From an uncultured Oscillospiraceae bacterium (lineage in GTDB: Bacteria; Bacillota; Clostridia; Oscillospirales; Ruminococcaceae), in contig USBC01000097.1 in assembly GCA_900552845.1 (NCBI GenBank), positions 1 through 7,010 of the forward strand: a DNA stretch of 7,010 bases. Direction: 5' to 3'. Below, one piece after another: positions 1-6,811 of this stretch; position 1 is the stretch's first letter; every line of letters begins with the position of its first letter. A model generated the notes under the pieces. That model was not told the DNA's origin. It saw only the letters and a list, made by a program, of their open reading frames with translations, and did no database searches. The position numbers and the translations under genes are program-made.

Positions 1-130
1 GTCCCGCGGGTTCGCCCCCCCCCGCGGTCAAACCCCCCCCCGGGGGGGGGGGGGGGCCCCGGCCCCCCGGTTGGCGGGGGGTTCGGGGCCCCGGGGGGGG
101 GCCCCGCCGCGGGGCGGCGCCCCTGCGGTC
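1..130. other. G/C homopolymer tract, probable sequence artefact
   Basis: This stretch is almost entirely runs of G and C, including an uninterrupted run of more than ten G's next to runs of C, with only a handful of A or T bases. It ends abruptly at about 130, where normal mixed sequence begins. No gene, RNA or repeat unit can be supported in it. The pattern resembles low-quality poly-G calls or a badly resolved contig end more than biological DNA. The 36 bases between it and the tatD stop codon are unremarkable, and no terminator for tatD can be recognised. Confidence 0.75.
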
Positions 131-166
131 AATTTCAAATGATCTCTTTCCTGCCCGATATGCTTT

Positions 167-934
167 TCACGCTATGCCAAACAGCCGCTTGGCATTTCGG
201 CAGGTCATCTCCACTATCTCCTCTGCCGTTCCCCCTCGAATCTCCGCCAGCCGCTCCGCCACACGGGGCAGCATGCTGCTGTCGCAGCGCTTGCCGCGGT
301 ACGGCTCCGGCGCCATGTAGGGGCAGTCGGTCTCTATCAGCAGCCGGTCGTCCGGTACCGCTGCCGCCGCCTGCGGTGCCTTGCGGGCATTCTTAAAAGT
401 GACCGCACCGGTAAAGCCCATGTACATTCCCAGTGCCGCTGCTTCCTTTGCCATCTCCGCACTGCCGGAAAAGCAATGCAGTACCCCTTGGGGACGCAGC
501 TCCCGCAGCACCTCTAATGTATCGGCGTGCGCCTCTCTATCATGGATAATGACCGGCAGCCCCAGCTCCTTTGCCAGCAGCACCTGCTGCCGGAACAGCT
601 CCTGCTGCCGCTCTTTCGGCGGGTTTTCTGCCCAGTAATAGTCCAGTCCGATCTCCCCGACGGCACGGCACTTGGGGTGTGCCGCCAGTTCCTTCAATTC
701 CGTCAGCCAGTCCTCCGGGGCGTCCCCCGCCTGCTCCGGGTGGATCCCGGCGGCAAAGTACACAAAGTCATACCGCTCCGCCAACATGCACGCAGCACGG
801 CTTGTCGGCAGGTCGGCGCCTATCGTCATAATATATTCCACACCCTCGCGGTGAATTCGCTCCAGCAGCTCGTCACGGTCTGCATCAAACCGCTCGTCGT
901 CATAGTGGGCATGGGAATCAAATATCCCGTTCAT
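167..934 (-). CDS. tatD: TatD-family metal-dependent hydrolase (putative DNase)
   Basis: This 255-residue protein is a complete TatD/YabD-type TIM-barrel metal-dependent hydrolase, a family with 3'-5' exonuclease or DNase activity; the substrate in vivo is uncertain. The two-metal site is visible in order: D-S-H-A-H at residues 6-10 (His8, His10), G-I-H-P at 63-66, G-E-I-G-L-D at 93-98 (Glu94), I-H-D at 130-132 (His131), H-C-F-S-G at 153-157 (His153) and E-T-D-C-P-Y at 201-206 (Asp203). Length is normal for the family. I chose the ATG at 934 because AAAGGA lies just upstream and the family begins a few residues before D-S-H-A-H; the longer frame to 970 would run through the U-tract and hairpin of the upstream terminator. 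In the usual R-G-K-R-N motif the Asn is Cys here (residue 217). It follows metG by 83 bp, as in many Firmicutes (metS-yabD in Bacillus). No signal peptide is present, so it is cytoplasmic. Confidence 0.93.
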   Translation of the reverse strand: MNGIFDSHAHYDDERFDADRDELLERIHREGVEYIMTIGADLPTSRAACMLAERYDFVYFAAGIHPEQAGDAPEDWLTELKELAAHPKCRAVGEIGLDYYWAENPPKERQQELFRQQVLLAKELGLPVIIHDREAHADTLEVLRELRPQGVLHCFSGSAEMAKEAAALGMYMGFTGAVTFKNARKAPQAAAAVPDDRLLIETDCPYMAPEPYRGKRCDSSMLPRVAERLAEIRGGTAEEIVEMTCRNAKRLFGIA

Positions 935-940
935 GGCTTC

Positions 941-946
941 TCCTTT
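941..946 (-). promoter_or_regulatory. Ribosome binding site of tatD
   Basis: AAAGGA on the minus strand, continued by GAAGCC and then the ATG ending at 932. It decides the start of tatD. It lies only a few bases after the U-run of the metG-tatD terminator hairpin. Confidence 0.7.
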
Positions 947-949
947 GGG

Positions 950-989
950 AAAAAACGGGGCCGGCGGCAACGCTGTTGTCCCGACCCCG
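950..989 (-). terminator. Intrinsic terminator or attenuator between metG and tatD
   Basis: On the minus strand a 9-bp GC-rich stem (981-989 pairing with 956-964, one G-U wobble) encloses a 16-base loop. Within the loop CAAC (minus-strand 978-975) can pair with GTTG (971-968). The stem is followed directly by six U's (955-950). This is the textbook form of a rho-independent terminator. It lies about 30 bp after the metG stop and 15 bp before the tatD start, so it should end most metG transcripts and leave tatD dependent on read-through or an unseen promoter. Confidence 0.8.
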
Positions 990-1017
990 CAATTTGTATC
1001 TTCTGTTCAAAGGTGCA

Positions 1018-2958
1018 TCAGCACAGCTTTGCACCGGCAGGAATCGCATCGTCCAACATCAAAAGATGCAGGCTCTCCCCCTGCTCGGCAGAGATCAGCA
1101 TGCCGTTGGATTCCCGCCCCATCATCTTGCGGGGCGCCAGATTGGTGCATGCCACCACCGTCTTGCCCACCAGCTCCTCCGGCTTATAGTACTTTGCAAT
1201 GCCGGAAAGAATCTGACGGTTCTTGCCGGAGCCGTCGTTCAGCGTAACGCACAGCAGCTTGTCGCTCTTTTCCACCTTTTCGCACGCCAGCACCTTGCAG
1301 ACGGTCATCTCCACCTTTTCAAAATCGGGGAACGCAATCTGCGCCTTGGCGGGAGCGGTCTCGGCAGGCTTCTCCTCCTTGGGTGCGGCAGCCGCCTCCA
1401 GCTCCGCCAGCTCCTTTTCCATATCAATGCGGGGGAACAGTACCGGACCCTTCTGCACCGTTACGGCAGCGTGCAGCCCGCCGAATCTTGCGGCGGAAGC
1501 CCAGTCGCGCTCGCCCTCACCGGCGCCGCACTGGTCAAGGATCTTCTCGGCAGAGGAGGGCATATAGGGCTTCAGCAGGATCCCCGCCAACCGGATACTC
1601 TCCAGCAGGTTATACATCACCGTGGCAAGGCGGGCACGCTTGCTCTCGTCCTTTGCCAGCACCCACGGGGCGTTTTCATCAATGTATTTGTTGGCGCGGG
1701 AAACCAGACGGAAGATCTCCGCCAGTCCGTTCTGGAATGCAAACGCCTCCATCTGCTTTTCGTAATTATCACGCAGTTCATTGCCGATGGCTACCAGCTC
1801 GTCATCGGCGGGGGAAGCCTCCCGTTCAACGGGCAGCGTGCCGCCAAAGTACTTCTCTGCCATTGCCACGGTACGGCTGACGAGGTTGCCCAGATCATTG
1901 GCAAGGTCGGTATTGATGGTGCTGATGAGCAGCTCGTTGCTGAATACGCCGTCGGAGCCAAAGGGGAAGCTGCGCATCAGGAAAAAGCGGATCGCATCTA
2001 CGCCGTAGCGCCGGCACAGCACCACGGGGTCTACCACATTGCCCTTGGATTTGCTCATCTTGCCGCCCTCCAGCAGCAGCCAGCCGTGACCGTACACCCG
2101 CTTCGGCAGCGGCAGATCCATTGCCATCAGCATAGCCGGCCAAATGATGGAGTGGAATCGCACGATCTCCTTGCCGACAAAGTGCACATCGGCAGGCCAG
2201 TATTTCTCCACATCATGGTACTTGTCGTTTTTGTAGCCCAGCGCCGTCATGTAGTTGAACAAAGCGTCCACCCAGACATAAACCACGTGCTTGGGGTCAA
2301 AATCCACCGGAACGCCCCAGGTAAAGCTGGTACGGGAAACGCACAGGTCCTGCAAGCCCTGATTGATAAAGGCCTTCATCTCATTCACGCGGGAAGCCGG
2401 TGTCAGGAATTCGGGGTGCTCGTCATACAGCTTCAGCAGCCGGTCGGCATACTTGGAAAGCCGGAAAAAGTATGCCTCCTCTTCAGCATCTACCACAGGG
2501 CGTCCGCAGTCGGGGCAGCAGCCGTCCTTCAGCTGGCTCTCGGTCCAAAAGCTCTCGCAGGGGGTGCAGTATTTTCCTTTATAGGTGCCCTTATAAATAT
2601 CTCCGCGGTCGTAAAGCTCACGGAAGATCTTCTGGATCGACTCTACATGGTAGTCGTCGGTGGTGCGGATAAAGCGGTCATAGCTGATGTTCATCAGCTT
2701 CCACAGCGACTTAAAGCCGCCTTCCCCCTCTACGATCTTATCCACATATTGCTGCGGGGTCACGCCGGCAGCCTTTGCCTTGTCCTCGATCTTCTGTCCG
2801 TGCTCGTCTGCGCCGGTCAGGAACATCACATCGTAGCCCTGCATCCGTTTGTAACGTGCCATGCAGTCGGTAGCAACAGTGCAGTAGCTGTGCCCGATGT
2901 GCAGCTTATCCGATGGATAGTAGATGGGTGTGGTGATATAAAACTTTTTCCGTTCCAT
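1018..2958 (-). CDS. metG: Methionyl-tRNA synthetase with C-terminal tRNA-binding domain
   Basis: This cytoplasmic class I synthetase charges tRNA-Met, including initiator tRNA, with methionine using ATP. The protein has 646 residues, normal for the long bacterial form. The Rossmann catalytic core carries H-I-G-H at residues 20-23 and K-M-S-K-S at 300-304. Between them a connective-peptide insertion holds one metal knuckle, C131-x2-C134 and C148-x2-C151. The alpha-helical anticodon-binding domain covers roughly 340-510 and includes the N-x4-W-type region near 428-433. An Ala/Glu/Pro/Lys-rich linker (about 515-540) leads to an OB-fold tRNA-binding domain of the EMAP-II/Arc1p type at about 541-646. 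The start is supported by AGGAGG seven bases upstream. It has its own promoter, lies downstream of asnS, and is followed by a terminator and tatD. No T-box or S-box leader is visible. Nothing appears truncated or missing. Confidence 0.97.
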   Translation of the reverse strand: MERKKFYITTPIYYPSDKLHIGHSYCTVATDCMARYKRMQGYDVMFLTGADEHGQKIEDKAKAAGVTPQQYVDKIVEGEGGFKSLWKLMNISYDRFIRTTDDYHVESIQKIFRELYDRGDIYKGTYKGKYCTPCESFWTESQLKDGCCPDCGRPVVDAEEEAYFFRLSKYADRLLKLYDEHPEFLTPASRVNEMKAFINQGLQDLCVSRTSFTWGVPVDFDPKHVVYVWVDALFNYMTALGYKNDKYHDVEKYWPADVHFVGKEIVRFHSIIWPAMLMAMDLPLPKRVYGHGWLLLEGGKMSKSKGNVVDPVVLCRRYGVDAIRFFLMRSFPFGSDGVFSNELLISTINTDLANDLGNLVSRTVAMAEKYFGGTLPVEREASPADDELVAIGNELRDNYEKQMEAFAFQNGLAEIFRLVSRANKYIDENAPWVLAKDESKRARLATVMYNLLESIRLAGILLKPYMPSSAEKILDQCGAGEGERDWASAARFGGLHAAVTVQKGPVLFPRIDMEKELAELEAAAAPKEEKPAETAPAKAQIAFPDFEKVEMTVCKVLACEKVEKSDKLLCVTLNDGSGKNRQILSGIAKYYKPEELVGKTVVACTNLAPRKMMGRESNGMLISAEQGESLHLLMLDDAIPAGAKLC

Positions 2959-2965
2959 TTTATTA

Positions 2966-2986
2966 CCTCCTGCGCAAATGAGCGCA
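2966..2986 (-). promoter_or_regulatory. metG ribosome binding site abutting a small hairpin
   Basis: On the minus strand, TGCGC (2986-2982) can pair with GCGCA (2975-2971) around a 6-base loop. The last A of this stem is the first base of the Shine-Dalgarno AGGAGG (2971-2966), seven bases before the ATG. The stem is only 5 bp, so any effect on initiation is speculative. The Shine-Dalgarno itself is certain. Confidence 0.6.
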
Positions 2987-3004
2987 ATTTTTCATCATCA
3001 GTAA

Positions 3005-3033
3005 ATTATACCACGCTTCGCCGTCAAAGCAAA
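3005..3033 (-). promoter_or_regulatory. Sigma-A promoter of metG
   Basis: On the minus strand a perfect -10 TATAAT (3010-3005) is preceded by TGG (3013-3011), forming an extended -10. TTTGCT (3033-3028) lies exactly 17 bases upstream as a weak -35. A better-looking TTGACG (3027-3022) is present but only 11 bases from the -10, which is too close. Transcription would start near 2998 and give a leader of about 40 bases, too short for a T-box. Confidence 0.72.
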
Positions 3034-3133
3034 GGATTTTTGCGCATACAGCTCCAAAAGTCCGAAAATATCGCTGTATTTCGTTGGATCAGGGCGTGGC
3101 TTTCCCTTGTATGCGTTCTTCCCGATAAGCAGA

Positions 3134-3166
3134 GACCCGCCGCAGCCTGAAAAACTGCAGCGGGTC
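3134..3166 (-). terminator. Hairpin downstream of asnS, possible weak terminator
   Basis: A 12-bp stem (3155-3166 pairing with 3134-3145, one G-U pair) with a 9-base loop lies about 30 bp after the asnS stop and upstream of the metG promoter. Its position fits a terminator for asnS. On the minus strand, however, no run of U's follows the stem, so it may instead act as a 3'-end stabiliser, or allow read-through into metG. Confidence 0.5.
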
Positions 3167-3194
3167 CTTAAAGCCTTTATCTCTTTTTCTGAAA

Positions 3195-4589
<1,395 letters not shown>

Positions 4590-4626
4590 GGGACTTCCTT
4601 CCTTTTTTCCGAAAGTGATTTATAAT

Positions 4627-4655
4627 ATTATAGTACGCCCAGGGCGCTCGTGCAA
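4627..4655 (-). promoter_or_regulatory. Sigma-A promoter of asnS
   Basis: On the minus strand TTGCAC (4655-4650) and a perfect TATAAT (4632-4627) are separated by exactly 17 bases. The start would fall near 4620, giving a leader of about 30 bases with a purine-rich ribosome binding site (GGAAGGAAG, ending about 5 bases before the ATG). There is no room for a T-box leader. Confidence 0.75.
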
Positions 4656-4716
4656 TCCTTTCTTTGCCCACAGTGCAAAAATTGTGTTCTGCCGCAACTT
4701 TTTTGTAAAAAAGGGG

Positions 4717-4745
4717 TTGCTTTTGCGCCGGTGATACGGTATAAT
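4717..4745 (+). promoter_or_regulatory. Sigma-A promoter of tRNA-Ser
   Basis: TTGCTT at 4717-4722 and a perfect TATAAT at 4740-4745 are 17 bases apart. Transcription would begin near 4752, some 37 bases before the mature tRNA. It faces away from the asnS promoter; the two -35 boxes are about 60 bp apart. Confidence 0.75.
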
Positions 4746-4753
4746 GAATTCTC

Positions 4754-4780
4754 GTCAGGGCTTTACTTGACCGTCCTGAT
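4754..4780 (+). other. Hairpin in the 5' leader of the tRNA-Ser precursor
   Basis: GTCAGGGC (4754-4761) can pair with GTCCTGAT (4773-4780) in a stem of about 8 bp that includes G-U pairs, with an 11-base loop. It occupies most of the leader between the predicted start and the mature tRNA. It may influence RNase P processing, but that is inference only. Confidence 0.4.
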
Positions 4781-4788
4781 CACGACAT

Positions 4789-4880
4789 GGAGATGTCGCC
4801 TAGTTGGTCGAGGGCGCACGACTGGAAATCGTGTAACCGTCAAAAGCGGTTCGAGAGTTCGAATCTCTCCATCTCCGCCA
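4789..4880 (+). tRNA. tRNA-Ser (anticodon GGA), CCA encoded
   Basis: A complete class II tRNA. The 7-bp acceptor stem pairs 4789-4795 with 4870-4876, followed by discriminator G4877 and an encoded CCA (4878-4880). The anticodon stem CACGA/TCGTG encloses the loop CTGGAAA, giving anticodon GGA at 4824-4826, which reads UCC and UCU. A long variable arm, AACCG/CGGTT with a 7-base loop, is the mark of tRNA-Ser. The T arm is GAGAG TTCGAAT CTCTC. It stands alone with its own promoter and terminator, and is divergent from asnS. Confidence 0.96.
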
Positions 4881-4888
4881 AAGAAAAC

Positions 4889-4914
4889 CCCGCAGAAATG
4901 CGGGTTTTTCTTTT
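4889..4914. terminator. Bidirectional intrinsic terminator between tRNA-Ser and the hydrolase gene
   Basis: CCCGCA (4889-4894) pairs with TGCGGG (4899-4904) around a GAAA tetraloop, followed on the plus strand by a U-rich run to 4914. An A-rich run at 4881-4887 gives a matching U-rich tail on the minus strand. The element can therefore end the tRNA transcript rightward and the hydrolase transcript leftward, about 130 bp after the hydrolase stop. Confidence 0.85.
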
Positions 4915-4987
4915 GTTTATGCGAGTTTTCGGCATTTTTGGTCTTTGTGTTTGTTGCTCATTTTTTGCAGCTTTTGCGATTAAAGTA

Positions 4988-5020
4988 CACAGAAAACACA
5001 CAGGAAAATACAGGAAAGTT
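4988..5020. repeat. Imperfect short tandem repeat
   Basis: Three imperfect copies of a unit like (CA)CAGGAAAA occur in a row in the 3' region of the hydrolase gene, between its stop codon and the shared terminator. They are short and probably incidental. Confidence 0.35.
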
Positions 5021-5032
5021 CAGCCGGCGGAA

Positions 5033-5968
5033 TTACTCCGCCTTGGGCATATGGTTGTCCAGATAGTCGATGATATCCCGGAACAGCTCCTCTTTCATCG
5101 ATTCATTGTGGACCTCGTGGCGGGCACCGTGGTACAGGGTAATGGTAACGTCCTTTAAGCCCTGCGCCTTCAGCCCCTCATAGACCTCGGTAACCCCCTT
5201 GCCACAGCCGCCTACGGCGTCTTCATCGCCGGCGTACAGCCAAACGGGAAGCTCCTTGGGAATGGCGGCATACCAGTCGGGACGGTTGCAGCGGTCAACC
5301 AGCTGCAGCAGCTCGCCAAAGCCGCTGTTGGTAAAGATAAAGCTGCACCACGGGTCTTTTATATACTTGCGGCAGACTGCCTCATCATGGCAGATCCAGT
5401 CCACCGGCGTTTTTTGCTCGGTTTTCTTGTTATTGTTGCCGGTGGTCAGCATATACAGCAACTTGGAGGTGCCTTTTTTACCGCCGAACAGCGTAACCAG
5501 TGCCACCAGCGCCTTGCCGGGTCCTGCGGCGGGGTTCCTGCCGGCAGTACCGCTGATCAGCAATGCCTGCAGGTTTTTCCCGTAACGGGCGGCATACAGC
5601 CGTGCTACAAAGGAGCCCATGCTGTGTCCCAGCAGGAAATACGGCAGATCGGGGAACCGCTCGCTCATGGCACGGCGTTCCACCTCCTGATCCTCCACGA
5701 GGTTATTCCATGCGCCCTTTTCGCCGAAATATCCCAGACCGCCTTCATTCATTTCGGCAGTGGAGCCATGGCCGAGATGGTCAATGCCGCAGACGGCATA
5801 GCCTGCGTCGGTCAGGTACTGTGCCATCTCCTCATATCGCAGGATATACTCGCACATACCGTGGCAGATCTGCACTACGGCACGCGGCTCGCCCTCCGGC
5901 AGGAACAGAAAGCCCGCGAGCTTGCTGCTGCCGTCGCTGGAGTTCAGGGTAAAGGTTTCCTTTCTCAT
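5033..5968 (-). CDS. Alpha/beta hydrolase, serine aminopeptidase S33 / lysophospholipase (monoacylglycerol lipase-like) family
   Basis: This 311-residue enzyme resembles the Hydrolase_4/PldB group of alpha/beta hydrolases, which cleave lysophospholipid, monoacylglycerol or other ester bonds. The oxyanion-hole strand ends in H-G-M at 36-38, followed by D-H-L-G-H-G at 63-68. The nucleophile elbow is G-H-S-M-G at 114-118 (Ser116). The likely acid is Asp250 in A-G-D-E-D-A-V, and the likely base is His284 in G-A-R-H-E-V-H. A lid/cap insertion runs from about 140 to 235 and contains a short Asn/Lys-rich patch near 178-184. No signal peptide or transmembrane segment is seen, so it is probably cytoplasmic. 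The start is supported by AAGGAGGA 10 bases upstream. It follows the Usp-like gene by 31 bp, so the two are probably co-transcribed. The substrate cannot be deduced from sequence; a role in lipid turnover is plausible, not shown. Confidence 0.88.
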   Translation of the reverse strand: MRKETFTLNSSDGSSKLAGFLFLPEGEPRAVVQICHGMCEYILRYEEMAQYLTDAGYAVCGIDHLGHGSTAEMNEGGLGYFGEKGAWNNLVEDQEVERRAMSERFPDLPYFLLGHSMGSFVARLYAARYGKNLQALLISGTAGRNPAAGPGKALVALVTLFGGKKGTSKLLYMLTTGNNNKKTEQKTPVDWICHDEAVCRKYIKDPWCSFIFTNSGFGELLQLVDRCNRPDWYAAIPKELPVWLYAGDEDAVGGCGKGVTEVYEGLKAQGLKDVTITLYHGARHEVHNESMKEELFRDIIDYLDNHMPKAE

Positions 5969-5978
5969 GTCTCAATGC

Positions 5979-5986
5979 TCCTCCTT
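5979..5986 (-). promoter_or_regulatory. Ribosome binding site of the hydrolase gene
   Basis: AAGGAGGA on the minus strand, an almost perfect anti-SD match, lies 10 bases before the ATG at 5968 inside the 31-bp gap after the Usp-like gene. It fixes the hydrolase start. Confidence 0.8.
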
Positions 5987-5999
5987 AGCTTTATGTCGC

Positions 6000-6422
6000 T
6001 TAAACCAGTGCGCGGTCTACGGCAGTAACCTCCTGCATTTCACCGGCGGCATCTACCGTGTAAAAGGTCAGATACTCAAAGCGTGTCCACAGACGGGGCA
6101 GCAGGTCGCTGTCTCCGCCGGGCATACCGGTCACCACATAGTGGGGCAGCTCCTCGGCTAAGGTCTGTATCAGACTGCGCTCAGGATCCTCGCTGTAATG
6201 CACCGCCATGCGGGCGCCTGCATCACGGCTGGTCTGGTACAGGTGCTCTATGGCAGCGGGGTCGGGTATGCTGCCAAACCGTGCAATATTCTGCACCTCC
6301 AATACGCACCCGTAGGCATCGGCAAGGCGGCGCCCTGCCATGATCAAACGGTCACAGCTTAACTGGTCCGTCACCAGCACCAGCACGGTGGGATACAGCT
6401 TTTGCGGCTTGCGGGAAGTCAT
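6000..6422 (-). CDS. Small UspA/KdpD-Usp-like protein with a degenerate nucleotide loop
   Basis: The product has 140 residues. The opening strand and helix (T-V-L-V-L-V-T at 12-18, then C-D-R-L-I-M-A-G-R-R-L-A-D at 23-35) and the following strand V-L-E-V-Q-N-I (40-46) match the first part of universal stress protein domains, especially the Usp domain of KdpD-type sensors. A later strand, Y-V-V-T-G (95-99), leads into M-P-G-G, where Usp proteins carry the G-x2-G-x9-G-(S/T) ATP loop. Here the closing Gly-Ser/Thr is replaced by Trp112-Thr113, so ATP binding is doubtful. No membrane segment is seen. I chose the ATG at 6422; in-frame TTG codons at 6434 and 6427 are alternatives, since the purine run AAAAAGGAG ends 14 bases before the ATG, which is rather far. 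It is first in a likely operon with the hydrolase and divergent from rex. The family call is moderate; the function is unknown. Confidence 0.7.
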   Translation of the reverse strand: MTSRKPQKLYPTVLVLVTDQLSCDRLIMAGRRLADAYGCVLEVQNIARFGSIPDPAAIEHLYQTSRDAGARMAVHYSEDPERSLIQTLAEELPHYVVTGMPGGDSDLLPRLWTRFEYLTFYTVDAAGEMQEVTAVDRALV

Positions 6423-6511
6423 CAACGGCGTCAACGCTCCTTTTTATTCACCCTCCCCCGATAAGCACCCAAGCACCTTTTCTGCGGGCGTGTCCCCTCC
6501 AAAGCGCTGCG

Positions 6512-6532
6512 GACTTTTTCACAGCAAAAGTC
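6512..6532 (-). other. Hairpin in the leader of the Usp-like gene
   Basis: GACTTTT and AAAAGTC form a perfect 7-bp stem with a 7-base loop. It lies about 90 bases before the start codon and about 40 bases after the predicted transcription start. No U-run follows it on the minus strand, so it does not look like an attenuator. Confidence 0.45.
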
Positions 6533-6573
6533 ATTTGTGTCCTTACCGGGCGAAGCTGTTTCTCTATATATTG

Positions 6574-6582
6574 ATTATAACA
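6574..6582 (-). promoter_or_regulatory. Extended -10 promoter of the usp-hydrolase operon
   Basis: On the minus strand TGT-TATAAT gives a perfect -10 (6579-6574) with the extended TGn element (6582-6580). The -35 position at 17-base spacing is TTTCTT, a poor match, within a T-rich stretch. The start would be near 6567, leaving a leader of about 145 bases. Confidence 0.62.
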
Positions 6583-6704
6583 AATCTGACCGAAAAAAGA
6601 AACGAAAGCGCAAAATCTTCACGAAATGTTTTCAAATTTTGTTTGGCATCGCCGTCTGCCCGTCGTAAAGTCCTGGGGGACAGACCACCAGCAGCGTCCA
6701 AAGC

Positions 6705-6714
6705 CGAAATTTCG
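6705..6714. promoter_or_regulatory. Perfect palindrome CGAAATTTCG upstream of the rex -35
   Basis: A perfect 10-bp palindrome ends 8 bases before the -35 box of rex. The half CGAAAT recurs at 6622-6627. It is placed like an operator, but it does not match the Rex consensus and the binding protein, if any, is unknown. Confidence 0.35.
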
Positions 6715-6722
6715 ATAAAAAG

Positions 6723-6751
6723 TTGACGAACGCCGTAAAAAGGGGTATCAT
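6723..6751 (+). promoter_or_regulatory. Sigma-A promoter of rex
   Basis: TTGACG at 6723-6728 (5 of 6 consensus) and TATCAT at 6746-6751 are separated by exactly 17 bases. Transcription would begin near 6758, about 55 bases before the rex start codon. The spacer itself holds one copy of the CGnCGTAAAR repeat. Confidence 0.78.
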
Positions 6752-6811
6752 AAATAAAAGCGGCGTAAAGAAAACACCCTTTGCACCGAGAGTATTATGA
6801 GGTGAGCGAGC

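Larger units (their letters stand above)
6423..6811. promoter_or_regulatory. Divergent intergenic region between usp-hydrolase and rex
   Basis: These 389 bases hold no gene I can support. They contain the leftward promoter of the Usp-like gene (near 6574-6582) with a leader of about 145 bases, the rightward rex promoter (6723-6751), a hairpin in the leader (6512-6532), a 10-bp palindrome (6705-6714), and three copies of CGnCGTAAAR (6661, 6731, 6761). The leader matches no riboswitch that I recognise. No canonical Rex operator (TTGTGAA-N4-TTCACAA or TTGTTAA-N4-TTAACAA) was found by eye. Confidence 0.6.

Noticed and set aside
935..970. Upstream extension of tatD by 12 codons
   Set aside because: The extension would be encoded in the terminator U-run and stem and would place the ribosome binding site inside the gene. 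The ATG at 934 fits the family N-terminus.
976..3150. A 724-codon open frame on the plus strand, longer than metG itself
   Set aside because: It lies wholly antisense to metG, which has every family motif, a promoter and a ribosome binding site. The antisense frame has no recognisable domain or ribosome binding site and arises from rare TTA/CTA/TCA codons in a GC-rich gene.
4787..5158. Plus-strand protein frames running through the tRNA-Ser gene
   Set aside because: The region folds as a complete tRNA with promoter and terminator, so the frames are incidental.
6512..6540. TTCACA ... TTTGTG as a Rex-type site
   Set aside because: The halves face outward and the spacing is wrong for TTGTGAA-N4-TTCACAA.
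6566..6583. A possible Rex operator over the usp -10 box, suggested by ATAACAA
   Set aside because: Only one half resembles the TTAACAA half-site. The opposite half at the required spacing (ATATATT) does not match TTGTTAA.
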